NCBI RefSeq assembly: GCF_009931615.1
Contig: NZ_CP046620.1
Location: 2,309,501-2,373,500 of the forward strand
Direction of reading: 5' to 3'
DNA: 64,000 nucleotides
Source: Algicella marina
GTDB taxonomy: Bacteria; Pseudomonadota; Alphaproteobacteria; Rhodobacterales; Rhodobacteraceae
This document shows positions 37,916 through 46,024 of the stretch, piece by piece. Within the stretch, counting starts at the first letter, position 1, and every line of letters starts with the position of its first letter. The position numbers and the translations under genes were made by a program. The notes below the pieces were generated by a model that saw nothing but the letters and a program-made list of their open reading frames with translations, searched no databases and had not been told where the DNA came from.

Positions 37916-39628
37916 ATGTCCCGAATCCTCATCACATCGGCAATTCCCTACATCAACGGCATCAAGCACCTCGGCAATCTCGTCGGTTCGCAGCTACCTT
38001 CCGATGTCTACGCCCGCTTCTGTCGTGCGCAGGGCCACGAGGTCATGCACATCTGCGCCACCGATGAGCACGGCACTCCGGCGGAACTCGCCGCCGCCAA
38101 GGCCGGCAAGCCGGTAGCCGAATATTGCGCCGAGATGTGGAAGACACAGCGCGACCTTGCCGAGGGGTTCGGCTTGGCCTGGGATCACTTCGGTCGCTCC
38201 TCCAGCCAGCGCAACCACGAACTCACCCAGCACTTTGCCGGCCAGCTGGCCGAGGCTGGTCTTATCGAAGAAGTCTCCGAAAAGCAGGTCTACTCCCACG
38301 CCGACGGACGTTTCCTGCCGGATCGCTATATCGAGGGCACCTGCCCCAATTGCGGCTACGACAGCGCACGTGGCGATCAGTGCGAAAATTGCACGAAGCA
38401 ACTTGACCCGACTGACCTGATCGAGCCCCGCTCCGCAATTTCTGGTTCCACCGATCTCGAGGTGCGTGAAACCAAACACCTCTATCTACGCCAGTCCGCC
38501 CTCGCAGGCGACCTGGAGGCGTGGATCGACAGCAAGAAGGACTGGCCGATCCTGACGACCTCCATCGCGAAGAAATGGCTGAAGGATGGAGACGGACTTC
38601 AGGATCGCGGCATCACACGCGATCTCGACTGGGGCATACCGGTGAAGAAAGGCACGGAGGACTGGCCTGGCATGGAAGGCAAGGTCTTCTACGTATGGTT
38701 TGACGCTCCCATCGAGTACATCGCAGCCACCGCCGAGTGGGCGGACGCGCATTCGGAGCCGGATTCCGCATGGCAGCGCTGGTGGCGGACGGACCTCGGC
38801 GCCGAAGATGTTCGCTACGTCCAGTTCATGGGCAAGGACAACGTCCCCTTCCACACACTCTCCTTCCCCGCCACGATCCTCGGATCAGGCGAGCCGTGGA
38901 AGCTCGTCGATTACATCAAGTCTTTCAACTACCTCAATTATCAGGGCGGCCAGTTCTCCACCTCCAAGGGACGAGGTGTCTTCATGGATCAGGCGCTGGA
39001 GATCCTGCCGGCTGACTATTGGCGCTGGTGGCTGCTGTCCAATGCCCCGGAGACCTCCGACGCCGAATTCACGTGGGAAAATTTCCAGACTGGTGTAAAT
39101 AAGGATCTGGCGGATGTCCTTGGGAACTTCGCATCCCGTATCACTAAGTTCTGCCGCTCCAAATTTGGAGAGTCGGTTCCCGAGGGCGGCGAATACGGCG
39201 AAACCGAACTTGCGGTAATAGCTGAACTCGAAAAGCGTTTCACGGCTTACCAGAAACACATGGGCGCCATCGAGATTCGCAAGGCCGCAGCAGAACTGCG
39301 CGCCATCTGGGTAATCGGCAACGAGTACCTGCAGAGTTCCGCTCCGTGGGCCGTCTTCAAGGAGAACCCGGCGCAGGCCGCCGCCATAACCCGCTTCGCT
39401 CTCAACCTGGCCGCTCTTTACGCGACGATCTCAGAGCCGTTTATCCCCTTTGCCGCCGCCGACCTGCGCCGCTCACTGCGCAGCCGGTCCGAATGGCCCG
39501 CAAGCATGGAGGCCGCCCTTGGCGCACTGCCCGCCGGCCATGGCTTCGAAGTACCCGATAACCTGTTTACCAAGATCACCGATGATCAGCGTGAGGAGTG
39601 GGCAGCGCGCTTCGCCGGAGCCCGCTAA
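37916..39628 (+). CDS. metG: Methionyl-tRNA synthetase
   Basis: 570 residues. HIGH-type motif in [14 protein letters not shown], zinc knuckle [17 protein letters not shown] (one Cys4 site), [12 protein letters not shown], and the KMSKS equivalent FSTSKGRG, where the lysine is kept. The C-terminal dimerisation (tRNA-binding) domain of E. coli MetG is absent, as in many alphaproteobacteria. In the 219-bp gap before it I see no riboswitch. Confidence 0.97.
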   Translation: MSRILITSAIPYINGIKHLGNLVGSQLPSDVYARFCRAQGHEVMHICATDEHGTPAELAAAKAGKPVAEYCAEMWKTQRDLAEGFGLAWDHFGRSSSQRNHELTQHFAGQLAEAGLIEEVSEKQVYSHADGRFLPDRYIEGTCPNCGYDSARGDQCENCTKQLDPTDLIEPRSAISGSTDLEVRETKHLYLRQSALAGDLEAWIDSKKDWPILTTSIAKKWLKDGDGLQDRGITRDLDWGIPVKKGTEDWPGMEGKVFYVWFDAPIEYIAATAEWADAHSEPDSAWQRWWRTDLGAEDVRYVQFMGKDNVPFHTLSFPATILGSGEPWKLVDYIKSFNYLNYQGGQFSTSKGRGVFMDQALEILPADYWRWWLLSNAPETSDAEFTWENFQTGVNKDLADVLGNFASRITKFCRSKFGESVPEGGEYGETELAVIAELEKRFTAYQKHMGAIEIRKAAAELRAIWVIGNEYLQSSAPWAVFKENPAQAAAITRFALNLAALYATISEPFIPFAAADLRRSLRSRSEWPASMEAALGALPAGHGFEVPDNLFTKITDDQREEWAARFAGAR

Positions 39629-39724
39629 AGAGGAGCATCTTTCGCAAAAAGTTGCTGAAACTGACACAACTTCACCGTTTCGTGGGCCGGCGTCTCAAGC
39701 GTTGACAGGTGAAGGCACTGGGCC

Positions 39725-40285
39725 ATGATCAACGCCATGAAATGGCTCTTCGCATTATTCGCACTACCCGCCACCGCCTTCGCGGAGTGCCCGCCCAATC
39801 CGGAGCAGGGTGATGCAACGGCCGAACAACTTACTCGGCTTATCGAGGCACCGAACGCTGAAGTTGCCAACGAGGCCGCGAATGCGCTGTGGCAACTCTG
39901 GTTCACGGCTCCGGATGCGAGGGCGCAGGATCTGCTTGATCGCGCAGTGGAGCGCCGCGATTCCTATGATTACGAAGCGGCGGAGAACCTGCTCGACGAA
40001 CTCGTAAACTACTGTCCCGAATACCCCGAAGCCTACAATCAGAGAGCCTTCATCCGCTTCCTCCGAGACAAGTACGACGCGGCCCTATCGGATCTGGATC
40101 GCGTCATCGCTGCGCGACCCTATCACTTTGGCGCCCATTCCGGACGGGCGATGACGCTGATGCGGCAGGGCCGCATGACTTTGGCGCAGCAATCCCTGCG
40201 CCGCGCCGTCCGCATCCATCCCTTTCTGCGGGAGCGTTCAATGCTTCTGCCGGAGGCGGGAACACCGGCAGATGGAGACCTCTGA
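39725..40285 (+). CDS. Secreted small TPR protein
   Basis: 186 residues: signal peptide (MKWLFALFALPATAFAE), an N-terminal helical part with EVANEAANALWQLWFTAPD and then three TPR units (QDLLDRAVERRDSYDYEAAENLL, YPEAYNQRAFIRFLRDKYDAAL, FGAHSGRAMTLMRQGRMTLA; cited in part). Two starts are possible (39725 and 39737); both leave the signal peptide. Function unknown. Its stop codon lies in the first copy of an 18-bp tandem duplication. Confidence 0.8.
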   Translation: MINAMKWLFALFALPATAFAECPPNPEQGDATAEQLTRLIEAPNAEVANEAANALWQLWFTAPDARAQDLLDRAVERRDSYDYEAAENLLDELVNYCPEYPEAYNQRAFIRFLRDKYDAALSDLDRVIAARPYHFGAHSGRAMTLMRQGRMTLAQQSLRRAVRIHPFLRERSMLLPEAGTPADGDL

Positions 40286-40316
40286 GAGCCGCTGTTAATC
40301 TGAGAGCCGCTGTTAA
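40281..40316. repeat. Perfect 18-bp tandem duplication
   Basis: TCTGAGAGCCGCTGTTAA occurs twice head to tail (40281-40298 and 40299-40316). The first copy includes the TGA stop of the upstream TPR gene. It looks like a recent slippage duplication. Confidence 0.95.
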
Positions 40317-40379
40317 CTTGCCGCTTGCACAACGTCCGTCCATACTTCTCCTATCCCGATCTGCCGGAAGGAGCATAAA

Positions 40380-40541
40380 ATGGATATCCTCGTTCTCACC
40401 TGGTATGGTCTGATTTGCGGAATTCTCAGCATTCTGTCGCCGAACATCCGCCGAATGCCCTTCCGCTTTATCACCGGCGTCGCCGTAGGCGTGGTCAGCG
40501 CGTTGGTACTACCTTTGATTCTGGCACAGTTTTCCGCCTGA
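40380..40541 (+). CDS. Small 53-residue membrane protein
   Basis: A short gene with a strong ribosome site (GGAAGGAG, 8 nt before ATG). The product starts MDILVLTWYGLICGILSIL and ends FITGVAVGVVSALVLPLILA plus QFSA, i.e. two hydrophobic segments joined by a basic loop (SPNIRRMPFR). It looks like a genuine two-helix inner-membrane protein of unknown function. A weak promoter candidate TTGCAC (40325-40330) - 18 nt - TCCTAT (40349-40354) lies upstream. It converges on the DUF2177 gene with a 9-bp gap. Confidence 0.65.
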   Translation: MDILVLTWYGLICGILSILSPNIRRMPFRFITGVAVGVVSALVLPLILAQFSA

Positions 40542-40550
40542 CCTTAACGT

Positions 40551-40958
40551 TCAGCTTTCCCAACCAAGCCATGGCGCTACCAAGTACCCAACCACCGCTG
40601 TCAGTGCTGTCAGAAATGTGCCCCAGGCCACATCCGTCGCCACCATGCTCCACGACCATCCCTTGATCGTTGCCATATTGGTGGCCTCGTAGGTGCCATA
40701 GGCTAGGAAACCGAGCACCGCACCCTTCAGCGCAGCTTCTCCCAGCAGGCCCGCCCGCAAGGCCGGCACGGTTGCTAGGTACATGATGCCGGCGACATAC
40801 AACGCATAGAACCCCAGCGCCGCTCCCATCTTGATCTCTTCACGCAGAAAAGCGCCAATATGTGTATTGAACAGCGGCGACATGACGGTGCGCAGCCAGA
40901 CGGCATCAATGCCCAGAAAAGAGATCAGTGTAACAAGGTATATCCAGATCATGCTCAC
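40551..40958 (-). CDS. DUF2177 membrane protein
   Basis: 135 residues with four hydrophobic segments. Family marks: VTLISFLGIDAVWLRTVMSPLF at the N terminus, AALGFYALYVAGIMYLA, GAVLGFLAYGTYEATNMATIKGW and TDVAWGTFLTALTA. GTG at 40958 is preferred because GGAGG lies about 7 nt upstream; ATG at 40952 is the alternative. Biochemical role unknown. Confidence 0.85.
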   Translation of the reverse strand: MSMIWIYLVTLISFLGIDAVWLRTVMSPLFNTHIGAFLREEIKMGAALGFYALYVAGIMYLATVPALRAGLLGEAALKGAVLGFLAYGTYEATNMATIKGWSWSMVATDVAWGTFLTALTAVVGYLVAPWLGWES

Positions 40959-41072
40959 GGCTGGTCCTCCCAGCCAAAAGAAATAGGCCGTTTCCGGCAA
41001 AATCGAGCGAAAGATGCCCGCGTGGCCCGGGCAAATGAGCGCACCCGTCCGGCAGACGGCACGGTCGGCCGG

Positions 41073-42125
41073 TCATGCGATTCTCACTGTATCACCGCTT
41101 CCACTTTGCAACCGCGTCAGTCGCGCATCCGCACGCTCAAACAACTCACCATGCGTTTCGGTCTCATTCAGCATCACACCACTGAAAGAGGCGGTAAGCT
41201 GTCCAATCTTCTCACCGGTTTCCTGAGAGACCCAGTCTCGTTCCCGGAACGCCTTGCGGACCCGCTCGGCAATGGCAAAAGCCTCTCGGTCGTGGGTGTC
41301 TGGCAAGAGCACGGCAAACCGCGCCCCCTCGAACCGCGCAGCCACGCGGCTGCCCGTCAACTCCTTCTTCAATTCGTCGGCAAAGGTCACAACCACGTTG
41401 TCGCCAGCGGTCATTCCGTATGACTTCGTCACTTTCTCCAGTCCGTCGATGGCGGCCATCACCAGGCATACCCGCTGCTTTTTCTGCCGCGCCTCGAAAA
41501 TCGCAGTCTGTATGTGGTCGTCCAGCATTCTCCGATTGGCGAGACCGGTCAGATAATCCGTGTTGGCATTGCGACGAGCCTCTATCAACTCGCTCTTCAG
41601 CTTCGCCACCTGTGCCCGGTTCTTCTCCAACTGCAGGCCCATCTTCTGGGCATTCACGATATGCTCCTGATTGGCCTTGTGAAGCGAGGCGATCACCGCT
41701 GAGACCTCCGCTTTCGACGTACCAAGAGAAAGCGATTGCTTCGCCGAGCGCAGCTTCCCCGAGAACATCGTGTGCGCCTTGATCTTTTCCTCGACCGCTT
41801 CTGAAACATCACCGATAGTTGCCGCCATCCGACTACCGATATCCACCATTTCGTCGCTCATCGCGCGCGGCGAAAGCTGTTCAAGATAGAGTGTGTTGAG
41901 CATATCGAGCGTAATCGGTCGGCCCGTGTTCATCGCCTTGTCGATCATCGTATTGATCACTTGGTTGTGGCGATTACAGTATGCAAACCACACGGCATAG
42001 GCGTTCGGGGTCAGTTCCGTCCCGTAGTGCTGCGCAAAGGCGATGGCCCGCGCAGACATTTCGCTCCCGCCAAGAAGAGCCTTTGCTCCATCAGCAGGCT
42101 TAACCCCGGAAACCTGTTTATTCAT
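41073..42125 (-). CDS. GGDEF-domain protein with degenerate active site
   Basis: 350 residues. The N-terminal 165 residues are helical (GGSEMSARAIAFAQHYGTELTPNAYAVWF, in part) without a recognised sensor domain or membrane helix; a coiled coil (KAEVSAVIASLHKANQEHIV) leads to a GGDEF domain starting at NTDYLTGLANRRMLDDH. The catalytic GG(D/E)EF loop is replaced by RFEGARFAVLLPD, so cyclase activity is unlikely, and no RxxD inhibitory site is obvious. Perhaps a c-di-GMP or GTP-binding adaptor. ATG at 42125 (MNKQVSGVKPADG) is preferred. Confidence 0.82.
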   Translation of the reverse strand: MNKQVSGVKPADGAKALLGGSEMSARAIAFAQHYGTELTPNAYAVWFAYCNRHNQVINTMIDKAMNTGRPITLDMLNTLYLEQLSPRAMSDEMVDIGSRMAATIGDVSEAVEEKIKAHTMFSGKLRSAKQSLSLGTSKAEVSAVIASLHKANQEHIVNAQKMGLQLEKNRAQVAKLKSELIEARRNANTDYLTGLANRRMLDDHIQTAIFEARQKKQRVCLVMAAIDGLEKVTKSYGMTAGDNVVVTFADELKKELTGSRVAARFEGARFAVLLPDTHDREAFAIAERVRKAFRERDWVSQETGEKIGQLTASFSGVMLNETETHGELFERADARLTRLQSGSGDTVRIA

Positions 42126-42268
42126 CCTCAAACCCTCGAAACTGCCCGCGGTCAGAAGTACCTTGCGCAAGTTTACGAAGTGTAAAATCACGGACGAAAA
42201 CGTGAAAGATCGTGGTCAACTTAGGTGCCATCCGGCCGGGTTTGACACCGCCCGGATAGCGACCGTAA

Positions 42269-43195
42269 TCACAGCCCCATGCACCAGCGCATGATCGCCT
42301 TCTGCGCGTGCAGCCGGTTTTCTGCCTCGTCGAAGATCACAGATTGTGGCCCATCCATGATTTCGGACGTAACTTCTTCCCCCCGGTGTGCGGGAAGACA
42401 GTGCATGAACAGCGCATCCTTGCGCGCCGCCGCCATCAGGGTCGCGTTCACCTGGTAGGGGCGCAACTGGTTGTGACGACGTTCACGGGCACTCTGCGGA
42501 TCGTGCATCGACAACCACGTATCGGTGACGACCAAATCCGCACCGTCCACCGCGGTCATCGCATCACGCTCGATCTTCACGCTGCTGCCCTTTTCCCGCG
42601 CAAAGCCGACGGCATCCGCCGTCGGGTCCAGAGTCTCCGGACCAGTGAACGTGAAATCGAACCCGAACTGACCGGCCGCATGCAGGAAAGAGGCGCAGAC
42701 GTTGTTGCCATCCCCTGTCCAGACAACCTTGCTCCCGCCGATTTTGCCCCGATGTTCCTCGTAGGTCATCACGTCGGCCATGATCTGGCACGGGTGGCTG
42801 GCATTGGTGAGGCCGTTGATGACCGGTACAGTGGCGTTCTCGGCCATCTCCAGCAGCGTGTTCTCTTCGAACGTACGGATCATGATCATGTCGACATAGC
42901 GCGAAAGTACCCGCGCCGTGTCGGCAATCGTCTCTCCATGACCAAGCTGCATCTCCGCTCCCGAGAGCAGCATGGTCTCCGCCCCCAACTGGCGTGCTCC
43001 CACATCAAAGGATACCCGCGTGCGTGTCGATGGCTTTTCAAAAACCAGCGCTACCATCTTGCCCGCCAGCGGCGCGTCCGCGTCCTTCTCGCCGGCGCCC
43101 ATTCCTTCACGGGCTTCCTTGATCAGCTTCGCCGCATCGATCATGTTGCGCAGGTCGTCCGCATCCGTTTTGTGGATATCAAGGAAGTGGTTCAT
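42269..43195 (-). CDS. argF: Ornithine carbamoyltransferase
   Basis: 308 residues. Carbamoyl-phosphate site [12 protein letters not shown] (the STRTR motif), [11 protein letters not shown], ornithine-binding DTWLSM (SMG-type loop) and the catalytic [13 protein letters not shown]. Makes citrulline in arginine synthesis. The ATG overlaps the argD stop by 4 nt. Confidence 0.97.
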   Translation of the reverse strand: MNHFLDIHKTDADDLRNMIDAAKLIKEAREGMGAGEKDADAPLAGKMVALVFEKPSTRTRVSFDVGARQLGAETMLLSGAEMQLGHGETIADTARVLSRYVDMIMIRTFEENTLLEMAENATVPVINGLTNASHPCQIMADVMTYEEHRGKIGGSKVVWTGDGNNVCASFLHAAGQFGFDFTFTGPETLDPTADAVGFAREKGSSVKIERDAMTAVDGADLVVTDTWLSMHDPQSARERRHNQLRPYQVNATLMAAARKDALFMHCLPAHRGEEVTSEIMDGPQSVIFDEAENRLHAQKAIMRWCMGL

Positions 43196-44376
43196 GTAAC
43201 CACCTCCGCCTGCAGGCTCCGCGCCACTGTCTCCAAACGCGCCAGCGCCTCGTCCACCTCGGATTCGGAAATGTTCAGAGGCGGCAGCAACCGGACCACG
43301 TTGTCGGCTGCGGGCACGACGATAACCTTCGCATCGTACCCTGCTTTCACGACATCCGGAACCGGCTTGCGGCACATCAGTCCCAGCATCAGGCCGGAGC
43401 CCCGCACGCCCGCGAACACGTCCGGGAACTGTCCGGCAATGCCCTCCAAGCCCTGCCGGAACCGGCCGGAGAGGCGGGAGACGTTATCAAGAAACCCGTC
43501 TTCGGTCATGGTCTCAACCACGGCAATGCCAACAGCGCACGCCAGCGGGTTGCCCCCATAGGTGGAGCCATGAGTACCCAGCCCCATGCCATCGGCAGCT
43601 TTCTCCGTCGCGAGGCACGCACCCAGCGGGAAGCCACCACCGATACCCTTGGCCACGGCCATGATATCCGGCGTTATCCCGGCCCATTCGTGGGCGAACA
43701 GCTTGCCTGTCCGCCCCATACCGCATTGCACCTCGTCAAGGATCAGCAGTGCACCTGCCGCATCGCACAGTGCCCGCAGCCGCCGCAGGTCCGCTTCAGA
43801 CATCGGGCGAATGCCTCCCTCACCCTGCACCGGTTCGACCATCACCGCCGCCGTGGCATCGCCTATGGTGGCTTCCACGGCATCCAGGTCACCCCATGCG
43901 ACATGCCGGAAACCGGGCAGGGTCGGGCCAAACCCTTTCACCATCTTCTCCGAGCCGGCCGCCGCGATCCCGGCACTGGAGCGGCCATGAAAGGAGCCCT
44001 CGAAACAGATGATCTCAACCCGCTCCGGCTGGCCGTTATGGCTGAAGTGTTTGCGTGCCATCTTCACCGCGCACTCAACAGATTCCGTACCCGAATTGGT
44101 GAAGAAGACTGTATCCGCAAAGGTGTTATCGACCAGCAGGTCCGCCAGCTTCTGCTGGTTCGGTATCTGGTAGAGGTTGGAGGTGTGCCACAAACGTCGC
44201 GCCTGCGCTTCCAGTGCTGCCACGAGACGCGGGTTCGCATGTCCGAGAGCGTTCACGGCAATGCCGGCCCCCAGATCCAGAAAGCGTTCGCCGGTCTCGG
44301 TTATCAACCAGGGCCCTGAGCCTTCCACAAAGGAAAGCGGAGCCCGTGCATAGGTCGGCAGTACGGGCGTAATCAC
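43192..44376 (-). CDS. argD: Acetylornithine aminotransferase
   Basis: 394 residues, PLP-dependent class III aminotransferase. Substrate-side [35 protein letters not shown], the PLP-binding Asp-x-x-Gln in [14 protein letters not shown] and the lysine in [15 protein letters not shown]. Converts N-acetylglutamate semialdehyde to N-acetylornithine. Starts ATGATTACGCC with GGAGGAG about 10 nt upstream. Forms an operon with argF. Confidence 0.96.
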   Translation of the reverse strand: MITPVLPTYARAPLSFVEGSGPWLITETGERFLDLGAGIAVNALGHANPRLVAALEAQARRLWHTSNLYQIPNQQKLADLLVDNTFADTVFFTNSGTESVECAVKMARKHFSHNGQPERVEIICFEGSFHGRSSAGIAAAGSEKMVKGFGPTLPGFRHVAWGDLDAVEATIGDATAAVMVEPVQGEGGIRPMSEADLRRLRALCDAAGALLILDEVQCGMGRTGKLFAHEWAGITPDIMAVAKGIGGGFPLGACLATEKAADGMGLGTHGSTYGGNPLACAVGIAVVETMTEDGFLDNVSRLSGRFRQGLEGIAGQFPDVFAGVRGSGLMLGLMCRKPVPDVVKAGYDAKVIVVPAADNVVRLLPPLNISESEVDEALARLETVARSLQAEVVT

Positions 44377-44415
44377 ACCAAATCTCCTCCAGTTGCCGGA
44401 TGAGTTCCGGCCAGA

Positions 44416-44445
44416 AAATCAAACCCCGGCGCTCATGCGCCGGGG
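44416..44445 (-). terminator. Perfect 9-bp hairpin with T-rich tail before argD
   Basis: On the - strand CCCCGGCGC - ATGA - GCGCCGGGG followed by TTTGATTTT. It can terminate the operon ending with the DUF2237 gene (stop at 44584). Because it lies only about 40 nt before argD, and a promoter-like TTGACT (44481-44476) - 17 nt - CATGAG (44458-44453) sits just upstream, it could instead form the very 5' end of the argDF message. Confidence 0.7.
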
Positions 44446-44583
44446 AAAACCTCTCATGGCGCAAGGCTGCCGCCAAGTCAATTGGAGAGGGAAAGTCCCC
44501 TTACGCCGGTATCTCGAACCCGGTTTTATCGGAGCAGTGCGGAATGGCTACGCTGCAGACAATTTAGTGGGGAATGCCCAGCT

Positions 44584-44982
44584 CTACTTTGCATCACCCG
44601 CAGCATGAGCGCGCAGCACTTCCAGCGATACCATCCGCAAAGAGGCGGCGTGTGTCGCCTCCAGAACCACTTTCGGCGCCGCATCCGCTTCATAGGCTTC
44701 CACCCAGCGTGGCAGGCACAGGCACCATCTGTCTCCCGGCTTCAAGCCGTCAAAGCCGAACTCAGGACGTGGCGTGATCAGGTCGTTACCGCGCTGATAG
44801 CTGAACTCTAGGAACCGCATCGTCATCACCGCGCACACAGTGTGCTGACCGGCATCCGCCGGACCGGTGTTGCAGCAACCGTCCCGCCAAAACCCCGTCA
44901 TGGGCGTGGTGGAACATTGCTCCAAGGGCTGGCCTAGAACGTTCAGCCCCGCCATCTGTCCGCTCACGTCACTCTGCGCCAT
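44584..44982 (-). CDS. DUF2237 family protein
   Basis: 132 residues, matching the compact DUF2237 family: LNVLGQPLEQCSTTPMTGFWRDGCCNTG near the N terminus and MTMRFLEFSYQRGNDL plus GDRWCLCLPRWVEA and the end VVLEATHAASL. The conserved cysteines (CS, CC, CLC) suggest metal or ligand binding. Function unknown. Start overlaps the end of the AttH-like gene by 14 nt. Confidence 0.9.
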   Translation of the reverse strand: MAQSDVSGQMAGLNVLGQPLEQCSTTPMTGFWRDGCCNTGPADAGQHTVCAVMTMRFLEFSYQRGNDLITPRPEFGFDGLKPGDRWCLCLPRWVEAYEADAAPKVVLEATHAASLRMVSLEVLRAHAAGDAK

Positions 44983-46024
44983 AGCCAGTCATCTCCAGAT
45001 AACCGAGCCCCGTATGGCTCCCCTCAACCGTCACCGGTCCCTCCCAATAGGGGAACACTGTCGTCATGAAAGCAAGCGGGTTCAACGCACCGACAGTGAT
45101 ATCCAGCTCCCGCTCCGGCCATTCCAGCCGCCACCGCGTCGGGATCGTTCGCCCTTCCACCTCGGTCTCGGCCACCACCGTGAATGCCATTTCACCGTTG
45201 GGAAGCAAGCTGGCGCTGCCGTCCGCTTCGATCCATGTTCCTGTCGTGTAAGTTCCGCCGCCACGCAATCGGTAGGCCATCAACTTGGTGCCGTCCCCGA
45301 AATGCAGGCTGAACCAGTCCCACCCGGTTTGATCTGATGCCAGAGGCTGGGAGGACCATTCTCTGTCCAGCCAGGCTGTGCCGCGCACTTGGCGCTGCTC
45401 TCCGTCCAGCACCACCGTCCCCTCCAGTGTGTAGTGCGGCTGGCTGTAGTAGTAGCTCGCCTGCCCGATTTCGGATTTGACGCTGTAACCGGCATCTCCC
45501 TGCAACACGAGTGGCCCTTCGGCCATCAGCGCCACGTCATATGCAAAGTCCGTGCCCGAAGCCCGCAGCCGCAGCAGATCCACTCCGCTACCCTTGCCCA
45601 CCATTTCCCAATCGTCGATGAAGGCCCGGAAGGGCCCGGCCTCCACACCGGCTTGCCCAATGCCACCTCGCGCGAAAGTCTCGCTAACCCGGTGCATCGT
45701 CGCGGTCGTCACAGCCGCGTGGCCCATCCAGATCTGTCGGCTCGCCCAACCCTCGATGTCTTCGCCCGGACGCGTTGCCTGACGGAAAAGCGTCCACTGT
45801 AGGCCAAGCGGCGCACCTTCGGCGTCTTCCATGTTGGCGGTGATATACCACCACTCGATCCGGTAGTCGGGATGCGGCTGATGATCCTCCGGAAACGTCA
45901 ACACCCGGCCGGGCACCACCTGGCCGTATTCCTCCGCCGCTTCGCTCAAACCGCCATATCCCTGCGCCAGCGCGGGTCCGGCCAGCAAGAGCGCTAAAAT
46001 CGTGACGAGAATTTTAACGCTCAT
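44969..46024 (-). CDS. AttH/CrtC-like lipocalin-domain protein, secreted
   Basis: 351 residues with signal peptide (MSVKILVTILALLLAGPALAQ). The two-barrel AttH fold is indicated by DYRIEWWYITANM, GLQWTLFRQA, IWMGHAAVTT, GTAWLDREWSSQPL and GWDWFSLHFGDGTKLMAYRLR. Related to carotenoid 1,2-hydratase, but here encoded after an ABC ATPase and FtsX permease as in the attEFGH set, so it is more likely a periplasmic carrier of a lipophilic substrate. Overlaps the permease gene by 11 nt. Confidence 0.9.
   Translation of the reverse strand: MSVKILVTILALLLAGPALAQGYGGLSEAAEEYGQVVPGRVLTFPEDHQPHPDYRIEWWYITANMEDAEGAPLGLQWTLFRQATRPGEDIEGWASRQIWMGHAAVTTATMHRVSETFARGGIGQAGVEAGPFRAFIDDWEMVGKGSGVDLLRLRASGTDFAYDVALMAEGPLVLQGDAGYSVKSEIGQASYYYSQPHYTLEGTVVLDGEQRQVRGTAWLDREWSSQPLASDQTGWDWFSLHFGDGTKLMAYRLRGGGTYTTGTWIEADGSASLLPNGEMAFTVVAETEVEGRTIPTRWRLEWPERELDITVGALNPLAFMTTVFPYWEGPVTVEGSHTGLGYLEMTGYGAE

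Noticed and set aside
44497-44573. tRNA-like sequence on the - strand with GGGTTCGAG and a TCCCC/GGGGA closing stem
   Set aside because: Ends are about 77 nt apart, but the acceptor stem is only 5 bp, the T-arm does not fold with a 7-nt loop and no D-arm is present.
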